Source: Roseiflexus sp. RS-1 | Lineage (GTDB): Bacteria; Chloroflexota; Chloroflexia; Chloroflexales; Roseiflexaceae | Reading direction: 5' to 3' | DNA length: 64,000 bases | Assembly: GCF_000016665.1 (NCBI RefSeq) | Contig: NC_009523.1 | Span: 2,480,001 to 2,544,000 of the forward strand | In this document: piece by piece, positions 34,921 to 43,958 of the stretch | How positions within the stretch are numbered: the first letter of the stretch is position 1 | Layout: each line of letters starts with the position of its first letter | The notes under the pieces: model-generated | What the model was told of the DNA's origin: nothing | Database searches by the model: none | The model's input: only the letters and a program-made list of their open reading frames with translations | Made by a program: the position numbers and the translations under genes

Positions 34921-37900
34921 TTATAACGGGGAAGAAGGATTGTGGTGCAGGCTCTCGGCGAGTCGCTCGATCAGTTGATCCTGAGTAAACGGTTTGTGCA
35001 GCACCGGCAGCCCGGTACGTTCGAGAAACAGGCTGCTGCGTTCCCCCATGGTGTCGCCGGTCAGGATCAACCAGCGCAGCGACGGTCTGAGCGCACGGAG
35101 ACGTTCATACAGTTCGACGCCATCCATGCCAGGCATCTGAAGATCGGTCATCACCACATCGTAATCTGCGGCAAGTGCGCGCGCAAATGCTTCTTCACCT
35201 CTACTCACCGCGTCAACGCGACATTCGAGACGTTCCAGAGCGCGCTGCGCCATGGTGCGCACCAGATCGTCATCTTCCACCAGGAGGATCGACAGATGAC
35301 GCGGAAGTGCGATGGTCGGCGGATTGGCAGTTGCGGGGTCATCGTCGGCGCGTGGCAGGCGGACGTAAAACGTCGTTCCAACCCCCTGACGACTCTCGAC
35401 CCATACTTCGCCACGGTGTTGTTGAACAATGCTGTAGACCACTGCCAGTCCCATCCCCATCCCCTGTCCAACGTCGCGGGTGGTAAAGAATGGCTCGAAC
35501 ACGCGCGACAGATGTTCTGGCGCAATGCCGGGACCGGTGTCTTCGATTGCAAGCACAACACTTTCCTGTTCGGCTCTGGCGCTGAAGCGCAGATGGCGCG
35601 GCTCGTCGGGCAAACGTGACGCAAGCGCCTGGATGGCATTCAGCGCAATATTGAAAACCACCTGCTCAATCTGATGCAGTTCGCCAAGAACGTTTGGGAG
35701 ATCGGGGGGAAGATCAACCGTCACGATCACCTGCCCGGCAGCGATCTGCGAAGCCAGGCGTTGCAGCGTATCATCGATAACCAGTGAGAGATCGATGGGA
35801 ACAGGTTCCAGTGTACGCGGTTGCCCGAAGGCGCGTAGTTGATGAACAATCGCTGCGGCGCGGCGCGCAGCCCGCTCGATCTGCTCCAGGTCGGCGCGGA
35901 TCGACGGCGGAATATCCTCGTCCATTTGCAACTGCGAGAGCCCCAGGATCACTGCCAGTGGATTGTTCAACTCATGGGCTGCGCCAGCAACCAGGCGTCC
36001 GAGCGCCGCCAGTTTTTCGTGCTGACGCACCTGTTCTTCCAGCCGGCGCAGTTCGGTCACATCCTTGATGACCACCAGCACTTCGTCATAATCGGGGATC
36101 AGATCCAGCGACACCAGCGCGGTGAAATAACTGGCATCGGCGCGCAGCAGGTTCATCTCGAACCGTTGCGATTCGCCCTGTCGCACCTCCAGCCATGCGC
36201 GCGTCAGCGTCGCCCGCTGATCGGTCGGCACAATGCGCAACAGCGGTTGACCGGCAAGTTCGTGACGCTGATACCCGATCAGAGTCAACGGCTCCTGATT
36301 GAGCGGTTGCATCGACATGTCGGGTCGGCACACGATCAGCACATCGGGCGCATTCTGAATGATTGCGTCGAGGTAGGCGCGCATCGCTTCCGCCTCGCGG
36401 TAGAGGCGCGCATTCATCAGCGACGTTTCGCGCATCTCCTGGGTGGTCTGCGCATTCCGGATCGCCTGTGCCAGTTGTAACGCTATCGCCTCCGCCAGTT
36501 GCACGTCATGCGCCTGGAATGGCTTTGTCTCGCTGAGCAGTTCGAGCAACCCGATGACTGTTCCTTCGATCTGCAACGGCACAATCGCAAGGAATGCCAC
36601 CTCTGGCGGCAGACGCTGCAGAGCGGGCAAGTCAGGGGTCTGCACGTGCAATGCTGCAATATCGATCACGGTAGGGGACGTGCTGCCTGCCAGGGCTTCC
36701 CGCTCTTCAGGGAACAGATGAACCAGCAGGCGATCAATGCATTGCGCCGTCTGGGATGATGCACCAGATATAGCGCGTATGTGCAGTTCTCCTTCAGGAT
36801 TGTACAGCACAATCGCCGCACTCCGCAGGCGCATTGCGCCGGTAATGATGTTCAGTGCGGAAGCCAGCACGTCGTCAAGGGTGATCAGGCGCGTCAACTC
36901 CTGATTGATACGAAGCAATGTCGTCAGTTCCAGATTCAACCGTTGTAATTCGTGCTCGGCGGCGCGGCGCGCGGTAATATCACGGCAGATCAGGTCGATC
37001 TCAATCATATGTGCATCGATCTGGATCACCTGCGCCGTCGTTTCCAGCACAATCGCCTTCCCCTGCTGGCTGCGCGCTGTGAATATCCAGGGTGCGGGCA
37101 GGCGCTGATGCAGACGCACCTCGTTCAGACGTTGCTGGATGTCGTGCTGTTCAGCGGGATCGATCAGGTCGAACAACGACATTCCGGGGGTTGCGCCGAG
37201 AACTGCGTGAGCAGAACGATTACAGCGTCGAATGTATCCATCGGGTGTGAGGCTCAGCACCAGTTCGTCCGCCTGCTCGAACAACAGACGGTAATGTTGT
37301 TCCGAGTGCGCCAGCGCCTGATGCAGTTGCGCATTAGCGACTGCGGCAGTGGCGAGTTCGGCAAAGCGGTGAATGATCATCCGGTCGTCATCATCGAAGG
37401 ATGTAGGCAGGCGCCGCGCGACGCTGAGCACGCCGATGACGCTCCCTCGATGGTGCAATGGCTGAAACAACGCCGCGCACAACCGATGGGCTTCCCAGAA
37501 CGGACGGTACACGTCCGGCTCGGCTTCGACGTTGGTAAATGCCAGGGGGATGCCTTCACGGAAGGTCCGCCCCACCAGGCTGCCAACCAGCGGAATCGGT
37601 TCGCCCTTGAGATGTTCCGCAGCGCCAGCGGTCATAGCGCATACCAGCATGGCGGGGTCGTCGGTCGGCAGAAAAATGCCAGCCTGCTCGACGTCGAGCA
37701 GCATAGTCGCCTGACGACAGATTTCGTACAGGACATCGTCCACCGACCTGAGAGATACGATCGTCCGGGCGGCGTCGGAGAGCGCATCGAGACGTCGCCG
37801 ACGGTGTGCAGCCTGTTCACGCTCGATGATATGCGCCAGGAGCGATGCCAGGTGCAGGGCGATCGTTTCCAGTTGTTCCTGTTCTTCCGCCGCGACGCTG

Positions 37901-38664
37901 CTTCCCCACAGGTGCAGAATGTGCTGACGGTCGCCGGTTTCCGGCAGCAGGAGAACAATGTGCCCGCGCACACCTGTTGCGCGGGCGATGTCGTTGAGCG
38001 TTTCGGGCGCAATATCAGACAGAAACAGAGGAAGACGTCGCTGGACGATCAGCGCGAGCGTTGCCTGATCAAAGGCGACCTTATCGAGCGGAGGCGTGGC
38101 ATAGAGCGGGACAGGCAATGCGTCAGGCTGCCTGTGTTCAAAGACCGTGATCCCCATCCCTGCCGGGAGAAGCAACGCGCTCACCTGGGTGCATACGTCG
38201 CGGAGTGATGCCACGCTGTGCAGGTGGTGCAGGCGCTGACGCAGCGAGGCGATCAACCGTTGCAGCACTGCTGCGCGCGATACCTGGTACAGGTTGACCG
38301 AGAGCCATCCCGTGCCGTTGATCGATACTGGAAGCGCTTCGATTTCGATATCTGAGCAATCGGATCGCCGGAACACGAAGGGATCGCCGGGATGATTGGC
38401 GCGCGCGAACTCAAGCGTCTGCTCGAAGCGGGTTCGAGTTTGCTCGTCGGCGCTGTCGGGTAGAATGGAATATGCAGGAGCGCCGCCGGTCACGCCCGTG
38501 ATGTGCTGCGTGGACGGACTCACTGCCACGATAGCGTCAGTAGAATCGATCAGGAGTGTGGGCCACGGCGCCGACTCGACCGATTGACACAAAACTGTGC
38601 GTCTGATGTGTGCGTCATGGTCTGCCAGACGCCCCTGTTCCTGCGGTGCTGCGACCGGTGGCAT
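34921..38664 (-). CDS. hybrid sensor histidine kinase / response regulator with PAS and GAF domains
   Basis: 1247 residues, no membrane segment seen, so a cytoplasmic sensor. In order: a PAS-like start (about 25-130), GAF (about 150-280), GAF (about 290-455), PAS (about 460-585), GAF (about 600-745), PAS (about 760-880), HisKA with phospho-acceptor His897 in AAHELNNPLAVIL, HATPase_c (N box near FNIALNAI, G boxes DTGPGI and GMGMGL), and a C-terminal receiver with Asp1174 in VMTDLQMPG and Lys1224. The built-in receiver implies phosphotransfer to another protein or auto-control. No cognate output regulator is adjacent. Signals are unknown; GAF domains may bind nucleotides or bilins. Confidence 0.93.
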   Translation of the reverse strand: MPPVAAPQEQGRLADHDAHIRRTVLCQSVESAPWPTLLIDSTDAIVAVSPSTQHITGVTGGAPAYSILPDSADEQTRTRFEQTLEFARANHPGDPFVFRRSDCSDIEIEALPVSINGTGWLSVNLYQVSRAAVLQRLIASLRQRLHHLHSVASLRDVCTQVSALLLPAGMGITVFEHRQPDALPVPLYATPPLDKVAFDQATLALIVQRRLPLFLSDIAPETLNDIARATGVRGHIVLLLPETGDRQHILHLWGSSVAAEEQEQLETIALHLASLLAHIIEREQAAHRRRRLDALSDAARTIVSLRSVDDVLYEICRQATMLLDVEQAGIFLPTDDPAMLVCAMTAGAAEHLKGEPIPLVGSLVGRTFREGIPLAFTNVEAEPDVYRPFWEAHRLCAALFQPLHHRGSVIGVLSVARRLPTSFDDDDRMIIHRFAELATAAVANAQLHQALAHSEQHYRLLFEQADELVLSLTPDGYIRRCNRSAHAVLGATPGMSLFDLIDPAEQHDIQQRLNEVRLHQRLPAPWIFTARSQQGKAIVLETTAQVIQIDAHMIEIDLICRDITARRAAEHELQRLNLELTTLLRINQELTRLITLDDVLASALNIITGAMRLRSAAIVLYNPEGELHIRAISGASSQTAQCIDRLLVHLFPEEREALAGSTSPTVIDIAALHVQTPDLPALQRLPPEVAFLAIVPLQIEGTVIGLLELLSETKPFQAHDVQLAEAIALQLAQAIRNAQTTQEMRETSLMNARLYREAEAMRAYLDAIIQNAPDVLIVCRPDMSMQPLNQEPLTLIGYQRHELAGQPLLRIVPTDQRATLTRAWLEVRQGESQRFEMNLLRADASYFTALVSLDLIPDYDEVLVVIKDVTELRRLEEQVRQHEKLAALGRLVAGAAHELNNPLAVILGLSQLQMDEDIPPSIRADLEQIERAARRAAAIVHQLRAFGQPRTLEPVPIDLSLVIDDTLQRLASQIAAGQVIVTVDLPPDLPNVLGELHQIEQVVFNIALNAIQALASRLPDEPRHLRFSARAEQESVVLAIEDTGPGIAPEHLSRVFEPFFTTRDVGQGMGMGLAVVYSIVQQHRGEVWVESRQGVGTTFYVRLPRADDDPATANPPTIALPRHLSILLVEDDDLVRTMAQRALERLECRVDAVSRGEEAFARALAADYDVVMTDLQMPGMDGVELYERLRALRPSLRWLILTGDTMGERSSLFLERTGLPVLHKPFTQDQLIERLAESLHHNPSSPL

Positions 38665-38810
38665 AGTTCACCATGATGGCGTTGTGCCGTTCCCACGCGC
38701 TGTTTCAAGTGTTACGCTGTGAGAATGCCTGATGTTGTTGCATTGTAGCACAGAGTTTGAACGGTTTCTGTCACTATCAGGTGATTGTGGCACAGTCAGG
38801 CAAGGTCGGG

Positions 38811-38816
38811 TACAAT
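38811..38816 (+). promoter_or_regulatory. -10 box abutting the rsmI start
   Basis: TACAAT ends only seven bases before ATG 38824, and no ribosome site fits between, so the mRNA is probably leaderless. Confidence 0.55.
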
Positions 38817-38823
38817 ACCGGTG

Positions 38824-39525
38824 ATGCTGTACATCGTCGCTACTCCGATCGGCAACCTGAGCGATATTTCGTTGCGCGCGCTGGAAACGCTGCGCGCGGC
38901 AGATGTTATTGCGTGCGAAGATACGCGCAAGAGCAGCATCCTGCTTCAGCACTACGATATTCATAAACCGCTGGTTTCCTTTCACGAACACAACGAACGT
39001 CAGGCGGGCGAACGCCTGATCGGGTTGCTGCGTCAGGGGAAGACGGTTGCGCTCATCAGTGACGCCGGCACTCCTGGCATCGCCGATCCCGGCTTCACGC
39101 TGGTGCGCAGTGCGATTGCCGGGGGGATCGATGTGACCATGATTCCGGGACCGACGGCGCTGATCATGGCGCTTGTTCTTTCCGGCTTGCCGCTGCATAG
39201 TTTCACGTTCCGCGGCTTTCCGCCACGCAAACCCGGTCCGCGACGGCGCTTCCTCGAGGTTGATCGCGATTCGCCCCATACCCTGATCTTCTACGAAAGC
39301 CCCTATCGCATTGTGGCGCTCGTGCAGGATGCGCTGGCAGTGTATGGCGACCGACCGGCGGCTCTGGCGAACGATCTGACCAAGAAGTTCGAGCACGTCG
39401 AACGCGGTACGCTGTCTCACCTGCTTGGCTATCTTGCAACTGCGCGCGTCCAGGGCGAGTATGTGCTGGTGGTCGCCGGAGCAGGCGCGCGCCCGGCGTC
39501 GATAGACACGGATGATCACGAATGA
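38824..39525 (+). CDS. rsmI: 16S rRNA (cytidine-1402-2'-O)-methyltransferase
   Basis: A tetrapyrrole-methylase-fold enzyme modifying C1402 in the ribosomal P site. 233 residues from ATG 38824 ([20 protein letters not shown]); the frame continues to 38785 but without conservation. Conserved motifs are [34 protein letters not shown] and [11 protein letters not shown]. It is shorter than forms with a C-terminal extension but covers the catalytic domain. It is divergent from the sensor kinase. Confidence 0.94.
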   Translation: MLYIVATPIGNLSDISLRALETLRAADVIACEDTRKSSILLQHYDIHKPLVSFHEHNERQAGERLIGLLRQGKTVALISDAGTPGIADPGFTLVRSAIAGGIDVTMIPGPTALIMALVLSGLPLHSFTFRGFPPRKPGPRRRFLEVDRDSPHTLIFYESPYRIVALVQDALAVYGDRPAALANDLTKKFEHVERGTLSHLLGYLATARVQGEYVLVVAGAGARPASIDTDDHE

Positions 39526-39659
39526 GACGAGCCTGGCAGCGGTCTACGCTCCGCCGAAAGCAGGCGTCTGGCGTGACACAGCAGTCCCAGACAGGGGTCA
39601 GCGTATCTGAGAACTGGTATAAATTTCTACTTATGACCGAAGACGCCCGCTGCGGGCTG

Positions 39660-39775
39660 ATGGTCTTTGAGTAAATAATCCGCTACAGCCCGCGCAGGCG
39701 GGCTTCGCCCTGGCTAGCCGAGGGCTTCAGCCCCACGGCTAGCGCGGGATAGCGGAATAAATTCTCAATCTCCAT
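39660..39775 (+). mobile_element. 116-bp MITE-like element
   Basis: Starts ATGGTCTTTGAGTAAATAAT and ends AAATTCTCAATCTCCAT, imperfect terminal inverted repeats of about 26 bases sharing ATGG..TGAG..CCGCTA. The middle carries GCCCGCGCAGGCGGGC and GGGCTTCAGCCC hairpins. Same length as the copies at 22082 and 63501. Confidence 0.8.
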
Positions 39776-39836
39776 AAGCCCTGGCTGAGGTCGGGCAAGC
39801 CCTGCGGGCTGGATCAACCCGGCACCCCCCGGCATA

Positions 39837-40018
39837 GGTTCAAGGGCGGACAGAAAATATGTGCGATGCACACTTCCGGCAGCATCAGAACGCCATGGTG
39901 GGCAAGTTTGGAACCCGCCCCTGCCAGTGCGGTGCGCAGGGGTGGACAGAATAGCAGATTGCGCACTGCAATGCCAGAAAACGTGTCTTTGCTCAAATGT
40001 TCTGTCTGCCCTTAAACC
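39837..40018. mobile_element. 182-bp MITE with 6-bp target duplication
   Basis: The left end GGTTCAAGGGCGGACAGAA and the right end TTCTGTCTGCCCTTAAACC are inverted repeats (17 of 19), with weaker pairing continuing to about 50 bases. The sequence GGCATA flanks both sides directly (39831-39836 and 40019-40024), a clean 6-base target-site duplication. No transposase is encoded, so it would need a transposase in trans. A second copy was not found in this window. Confidence 0.75.
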
Positions 40019-40082
40019 GGCATAGGGAAGGGTGACGGACACGCCAGCCCTGCAGGGGCTTCCACGCGCTCAGGGAGGGCTT

Positions 40083-40197
40083 ATGGTCTTTGAGTACATA
40101 ATCCGCCATAGCCCGCGCAGGCGGGCTTTGCATTCCATAGCCGGGGGCTTCAGCCCCACGGCAAGGGCGTATACCAGATGTATTTCTCAATCTCCAT
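40083..40197 (+). mobile_element. 115-bp MITE-like element
   Basis: ATGGTCTTTGAGTACATAAT to TTTCTCAATCTCCAT, with the same inner hairpins as the copy at 39660 and in the same orientation. Confidence 0.8.
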
Positions 40198-40365
40198 CAG
40201 CCCGCACGCGCGGAGTCGCGCCCGCAGTTCTCAGATGCGTTGACCCCTGTCCGGGGCTGCTGTGTCGCACAAGGCGCCCGCTTCCGCTGCGCTCCCCATC
40301 TCCGCGCCTCCGCGCCTCCGCGTGAGCCGGTCCGATGCATGCGGAGACGCAGAGCACACGGAGAG

Positions 40366-40752
40366 ATGGCGCACAAGGCGTCTGCTTTCGCTGGCGTGTT
40401 CAACCCTGTCCAACAAGACCAATCTTTAGTGAGAACTGCTATATTTCTCGCATATATCGGCAGCGTCAGCGAAGCGGTGATTGTGCAGACGGACGCTGCC
40501 GGACGACCGCAGGCGCTGGTAACGATGAGCCGGTCGGGTGTTGCGCCTGGGGGGCGCGTCGTGGTTGGTTTTCCATCGTCGCGTGAGGCATGGAACAACC
40601 CGGTTGCTGTGATGCTGCTGATCGACACAAATCAGCCGCCGGTTGTGGCGGCGCTGCCGGTCAACAGTAGCGGCGAACCGTACACGCAGGCGGTCGGGGT
40701 GCGCTGGAACCGGAGTCGCGCGGCATACGAATTGATCTCCGGCGGCAAGTAG
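40366..40752 (+). CDS. unrecognised protein, probably a 5'-truncated gene
   Basis: An open frame of 128 residues from ATG 40366. The first 20 or so residues run through repeat-derived sequence. From about AIFLAYIGSVSEAVIVQTD (40432 onward) the composition and codon use look genuinely coding, ending WNRSRAAYELISGGK. I recognise no family; the alternation of hydrophobic strands (VIVQT, QALVTM, VVVGFP, VAVMLLID) suggests a small beta-rich domain that may be the C-terminus of a larger protein cut off by the adjacent insertions. No ribosome site is visible. It may be a remnant. Confidence 0.45.
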   Translation: MAHKASAFAGVFNPVQQDQSLVRTAIFLAYIGSVSEAVIVQTDAAGRPQALVTMSRSGVAPGGRVVVGFPSSREAWNNPVAVMLLIDTNQPPVVAALPVNSSGEPYTQAVGVRWNRSRAAYELISGGK

Positions 40753-40771
40753 CGGTACTGATCGCTCCGGT

Positions 40772-42181
40772 TTATCCCGCCATCAATTCACGGTGCAGGG
40801 CACGCACGACGGCGCTCAATTCCTCTTCTGGCACGATGAATGACAGGTGCCGTGAGGTGTTGCCGTGAACCATCGCCAGCACCGTGCCCTGCACCCGCGC
40901 CAGCGCTGTCAGCGCGCGCGGCGCCAGACGTGTACTCTCCGGCGCACTGATGACCGCCACCAGCGCCACCGGCGCACGCAAACTGATCGCACGCAGCGCC
41001 TTGCTGTCCCGCTCTGGTTGCAGGCAGGCTTCGATACGCTCATAGGCATACTCGGCATCGGTGGCACGCACTGCCAGCACCAACCCTCGTTCGCTGAAAC
41101 TCTGCGCGAAGGTCAGCACTTCGATGCCGCATCCGGTCAATTCTGCCAGGATACGCGCCGCCAGGTCCGGCGCCCATCCAAGTTCAGCTGCCGCCAGAGG
41201 ACTCATGCTGATCTCGATCAGACTGATGGACGGCGCCGAGATGATCGTGCGTGCTGTGTCAGAAGAGATGTGCGGTGCGGCAACGATTCGCGTGCCCGGA
41301 ATGTGGGGTTGTTCCAGGCTGCGGATGTGCAGCGGAATGTTGCGATTGGCGAGCGGAGTCAGGGAGCGTGGGTGGAGCACCTCCGCGCCAAGGGTGGCGA
41401 TCTCAGTGGCTTCGATATACGACAGTTCCGGCAGTGTGCGTGCTTCGGGCACCAGTTTCGGATCGGCAGTAAGAATGCCGGGCACATCTGTCCAGATCAC
41501 GACTTCATCGGCTTCGAGCGCAGCGGCGATCAGCGTTGCCGAATAATCGCCGCCGCCACGCCCAAGCGTCGTGGTTATCTTCTGGCGAGTCGCGCCGATG
41601 TACCCGGTCACCACTGGAACGATCCGCGATTGGGTCAACGGCAGCAGGCGTGCGCGGGCCCGTGCAGTGGTTTCCTCCGGTAGCGGGCGTGCATTGCCAA
41701 AGTGATCATCAGTCACGATTAACTCGGCGCCATCGATCAACTGCGCCGCAACCCCGCCGCGCCGCAGCGCCACTGCCAGCAATAACCCGATGAAGCGTTC
41801 GCCGATAGCAGCCACGGCGTCGCTGCTGCGTGGCGAATGTTCACCGAGCGTCGCAATCGCGCGTACAATCCGGTCGAACGATTTGAGCAGGTCAGCCCAT
41901 GCCCGGTAGAGAGTCTCGCGTTCCCAGTCATCGGTTACCAGGCGTTCAGCGAGCGTGCGGTGGCGTTGCCACAATTCGCGGCGCGCCTGCTCGGCGGCAG
42001 TAAGGTTACCGCGCGCTGCGGCGCGTCCTGCGCCGATCAACAGGTTGGTCAGGTCCGCAATCGCGGTACATACAACCACGACCGCTTCGCCTTCGTCGAT
42101 AGCGTGGCGGACGATACGCACCAGATCATTAACCCGGCTGGCGTCACTGACCGCAACTGCACCGAATTTCATCACAACCAT
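40772..42181 (-). CDS. lysC: aspartate kinase
   Basis: The first step of lysine, threonine and methionine synthesis: phosphorylation of aspartate. 469 residues: an amino-acid-kinase domain with TTLGRGGGDYSATLIAAAL near 210 and EVVIWTDVPGILTADPKLVP, then two ACT domains for feedback control. Odd: the N-terminal nucleotide-site motif normally KFGGTSV reads KFGAVAV, losing the second Gly and the Thr-Ser pair; activity may be altered. The start at 42181 has CAGGAA upstream; ATG 42172 is an alternative. Six bases separate it from metF upstream, so it is cotranscribed. Confidence 0.9.
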   Translation of the reverse strand: MVVMKFGAVAVSDASRVNDLVRIVRHAIDEGEAVVVVCTAIADLTNLLIGAGRAAARGNLTAAEQARRELWQRHRTLAERLVTDDWERETLYRAWADLLKSFDRIVRAIATLGEHSPRSSDAVAAIGERFIGLLLAVALRRGGVAAQLIDGAELIVTDDHFGNARPLPEETTARARARLLPLTQSRIVPVVTGYIGATRQKITTTLGRGGGDYSATLIAAALEADEVVIWTDVPGILTADPKLVPEARTLPELSYIEATEIATLGAEVLHPRSLTPLANRNIPLHIRSLEQPHIPGTRIVAAPHISSDTARTIISAPSISLIEISMSPLAAAELGWAPDLAARILAELTGCGIEVLTFAQSFSERGLVLAVRATDAEYAYERIEACLQPERDSKALRAISLRAPVALVAVISAPESTRLAPRALTALARVQGTVLAMVHGNTSRHLSFIVPEEELSAVVRALHRELMAG

Positions 42182-42187
42182 GGCGCA

Positions 42188-43117
42188 TTATTCCTGAACA
42201 TCGTCTGCTGGCGGCGCTGGCGGGCGTGGGATCAATCCGGCGCGCGCAACGACCTGAGGAATAGCCTTCGTCCATCCGACCGACATGATATGAACGCCGC
42301 GCACTCCTTCGATGGCGAGCAATTCCTGCGCAAGTTCAGCGGCAATCGCGATCCCCTCTTCTTCGGGATGCGCGGCGCGTTCCATCCGCTCAATCACCCA
42401 TTCGGGCACGCGCGAACCCGGCAGATGGTCGCGCAGGAAGCGCGCCGATTGCGCCGATTTGACCACCATAATGCCGGCGAGAATATACGCCTTTTGATGC
42501 AACCCGGCGGCGCGCGCGTCTGCCATCCACTGGCGGAAGCGATCAAGGTCGAACAGGATCTGCGTCTGGATGAACTCTGCGCCGAACTGGATCTTGCGTT
42601 CGAGCCGGGCAACGCGCTCGATATTCGGGTTGGCGACCCCGCCGAGGAAAAAGCGCGGCGCCTCGGTCAGCGCAACGCCTGACTGGAACTTCCCCTCATC
42701 ACGCATCGTGCGCAGCATTTTGAGCAACTGGAATGAATTGAGGTCCAGCACATTCTTGGCATCGGGATGGTCGCCGATCTTGGGATGGTCGCCGGTCATC
42801 GCCAGGAAGTTGGTGATGCCGCATGCTGCGCCACTCAACACATCCGCCTGGAGTGCGATCCGGTTACGATGCTGGCACGTCATCTGCACAATCGGCTCCA
42901 GCCCGAGTTGGCGGATGATAATACCAGCGCCAAGCGCCGACATGCGCCCCAGACCACGCTGATTATCCGTCAGATTGATGGCATCGACCGCATCGCGCAG
43001 ACCAAGCGCCAGGCGTTCGACCGTGGCGCGCGAAGCGCCGCGAGGGGGCGCGATCTCACCGGTTACGACGATATGACCGGCCTGCAATCGCCGCTGGAAT
43101 TCGCTGAAACTCTTCAT
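42188..43117 (-). CDS. metF: methylenetetrahydrofolate reductase
   Basis: Reduces 5,10-methylene-THF to 5-methyl-THF using FAD. 309 residues from ATG 43117 (MKSFSEFQRRL); the longer frame to 43144 would overlap the upstream gene. MTHFR-type barrel segments: TGEIAPPRG, QMTCQHRNR, LAMTGDHPK and FIQTQILFDLDRF. A TAGAAT box ends seven bases before this ATG, so an internal leaderless start is possible in addition to read-through from the UspA gene 23 bases away. Paired with lysC in methionine supply. Confidence 0.9.
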   Translation of the reverse strand: MKSFSEFQRRLQAGHIVVTGEIAPPRGASRATVERLALGLRDAVDAINLTDNQRGLGRMSALGAGIIIRQLGLEPIVQMTCQHRNRIALQADVLSGAACGITNFLAMTGDHPKIGDHPDAKNVLDLNSFQLLKMLRTMRDEGKFQSGVALTEAPRFFLGGVANPNIERVARLERKIQFGAEFIQTQILFDLDRFRQWMADARAAGLHQKAYILAGIMVVKSAQSARFLRDHLPGSRVPEWVIERMERAAHPEEEGIAIAAELAQELLAIEGVRGVHIMSVGWTKAIPQVVARAGLIPRPPAPPADDVQE

Positions 43118-43124
43118 AGCGCGT

Positions 43125-43130
43125 ATTCTA
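43125..43130 (-). promoter_or_regulatory. -10 box abutting the metF start
   Basis: TAGAAT on the minus strand with only seven bases before the ATG, the same geometry as at rsmI. Confidence 0.4.
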
Positions 43131-43140
43131 ACACAAACGT

Positions 43141-43956
43141 TCAATCACGAGGCATGCGTCGGGCGACCAGCACGGTGCGCGGGCAGCGATCAAGCAGGTC
43201 GCCGGTCAGGTCTTCGAGCAGCACACGATCGAGGGGCCCGGCGGCATGATGGGTTCCGACCGCAAGGATGTCGTAATCGCCCTCGTCCAGTTCTGTCAGG
43301 ATTTCGTCCAGCACCAGACCGAAGCGCACCCGGATTGCGACGGCGATCCCGCGCGCGTGCAGCCATGCCGCCACCTGTTGCAGCGTCGTCGCTTCTGGCG
43401 TCTGGCTTTCCAGGAAGGTTGCTTCGTCGGATATCGATGGCGCCAGCGCCTCGAACACGATTGGTTGCTGGGAGACGACATGCAGCAGCGTGATAGAAGC
43501 GCCGAGGGGCGCTGCCAGTTGCGCCGTGTATCCGGCGGTGGCGAAGGTATGCTGATCGCCGCCGCTGGCAAGCAGAATGCGCCGGATGGGGCGCGCCGGG
43601 CCGTGCACCCGCAGGACGGCGGAGCGTAAACGGCGCGTCAGCGCGTCGCTGCGGCGGAGGGGCAGCAGACGTTCCAGCGGACGCTGAAAACGTCCGAAGA
43701 TGACCAGGTGATACGTCATTTCGTCAACGACGGTCATGATCGCTTCTTGCGGCGTGCCTTCCACCACCCGGCGCCTGACCTCCACATCAGGTGGAAGGCG
43801 CAATCGTGCAAGTGCATCGTCGAGCAGGGGGGCATTGCTCATACCACCGCCCGTCACCAGGGTCACCAGCGTCGCAACACGCCCGGCAAACTGAGCGGCG
43901 GTGGCGAGCGCTTCGTTGCGCCAGGGACCGGGACCAGCGTAGATCAACAGGTTCAT
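43141..43956 (-). CDS. tandem-domain universal stress protein
   Basis: 271 residues with two UspA folds in series. The first (about 1-115) is degenerate. The second (about 125-268) has the ATP-binding type motif, seen as VGTHHAAGPLDRVLLEDLTG then TVLVAR. It probably binds ATP and modulates the neighbouring transporter or envelope stress. It begins two bases after the stop of the Na/Pi symporter gene, so the two are coupled. Confidence 0.87.
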   Translation of the reverse strand: MNLLIYAGPGPWRNEALATAAQFAGRVATLVTLVTGGGMSNAPLLDDALARLRLPPDVEVRRRVVEGTPQEAIMTVVDEMTYHLVIFGRFQRPLERLLPLRRSDALTRRLRSAVLRVHGPARPIRRILLASGGDQHTFATAGYTAQLAAPLGASITLLHVVSQQPIVFEALAPSISDEATFLESQTPEATTLQQVAAWLHARGIAVAIRVRFGLVLDEILTELDEGDYDILAVGTHHAAGPLDRVLLEDLTGDLLDRCPRTVLVARRMPRD

Positions 43957-43958
43957 AC

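Larger units (their letters stand above)
39575..40266. repeat. nested element bounded by 42-bp inverted repeats
   Basis: The left arm 39575-39616 begins GACACAGCAGTCCCAGACAG. The right arm 40225-40266 reads the same on the minus strand with 38 of 42 matches. The 608 bases between hold two 115-116-bp elements and one 182-bp element with target duplication. No ORF of note is inside. It looks like an old insertion that has itself been hit several times. Confidence 0.7.

Noticed and set aside
36952-38208. 418-codon open frame opposite the sensor kinase
   Set aside because: Composition shadow; the minus-strand frame has a full kinase domain order.
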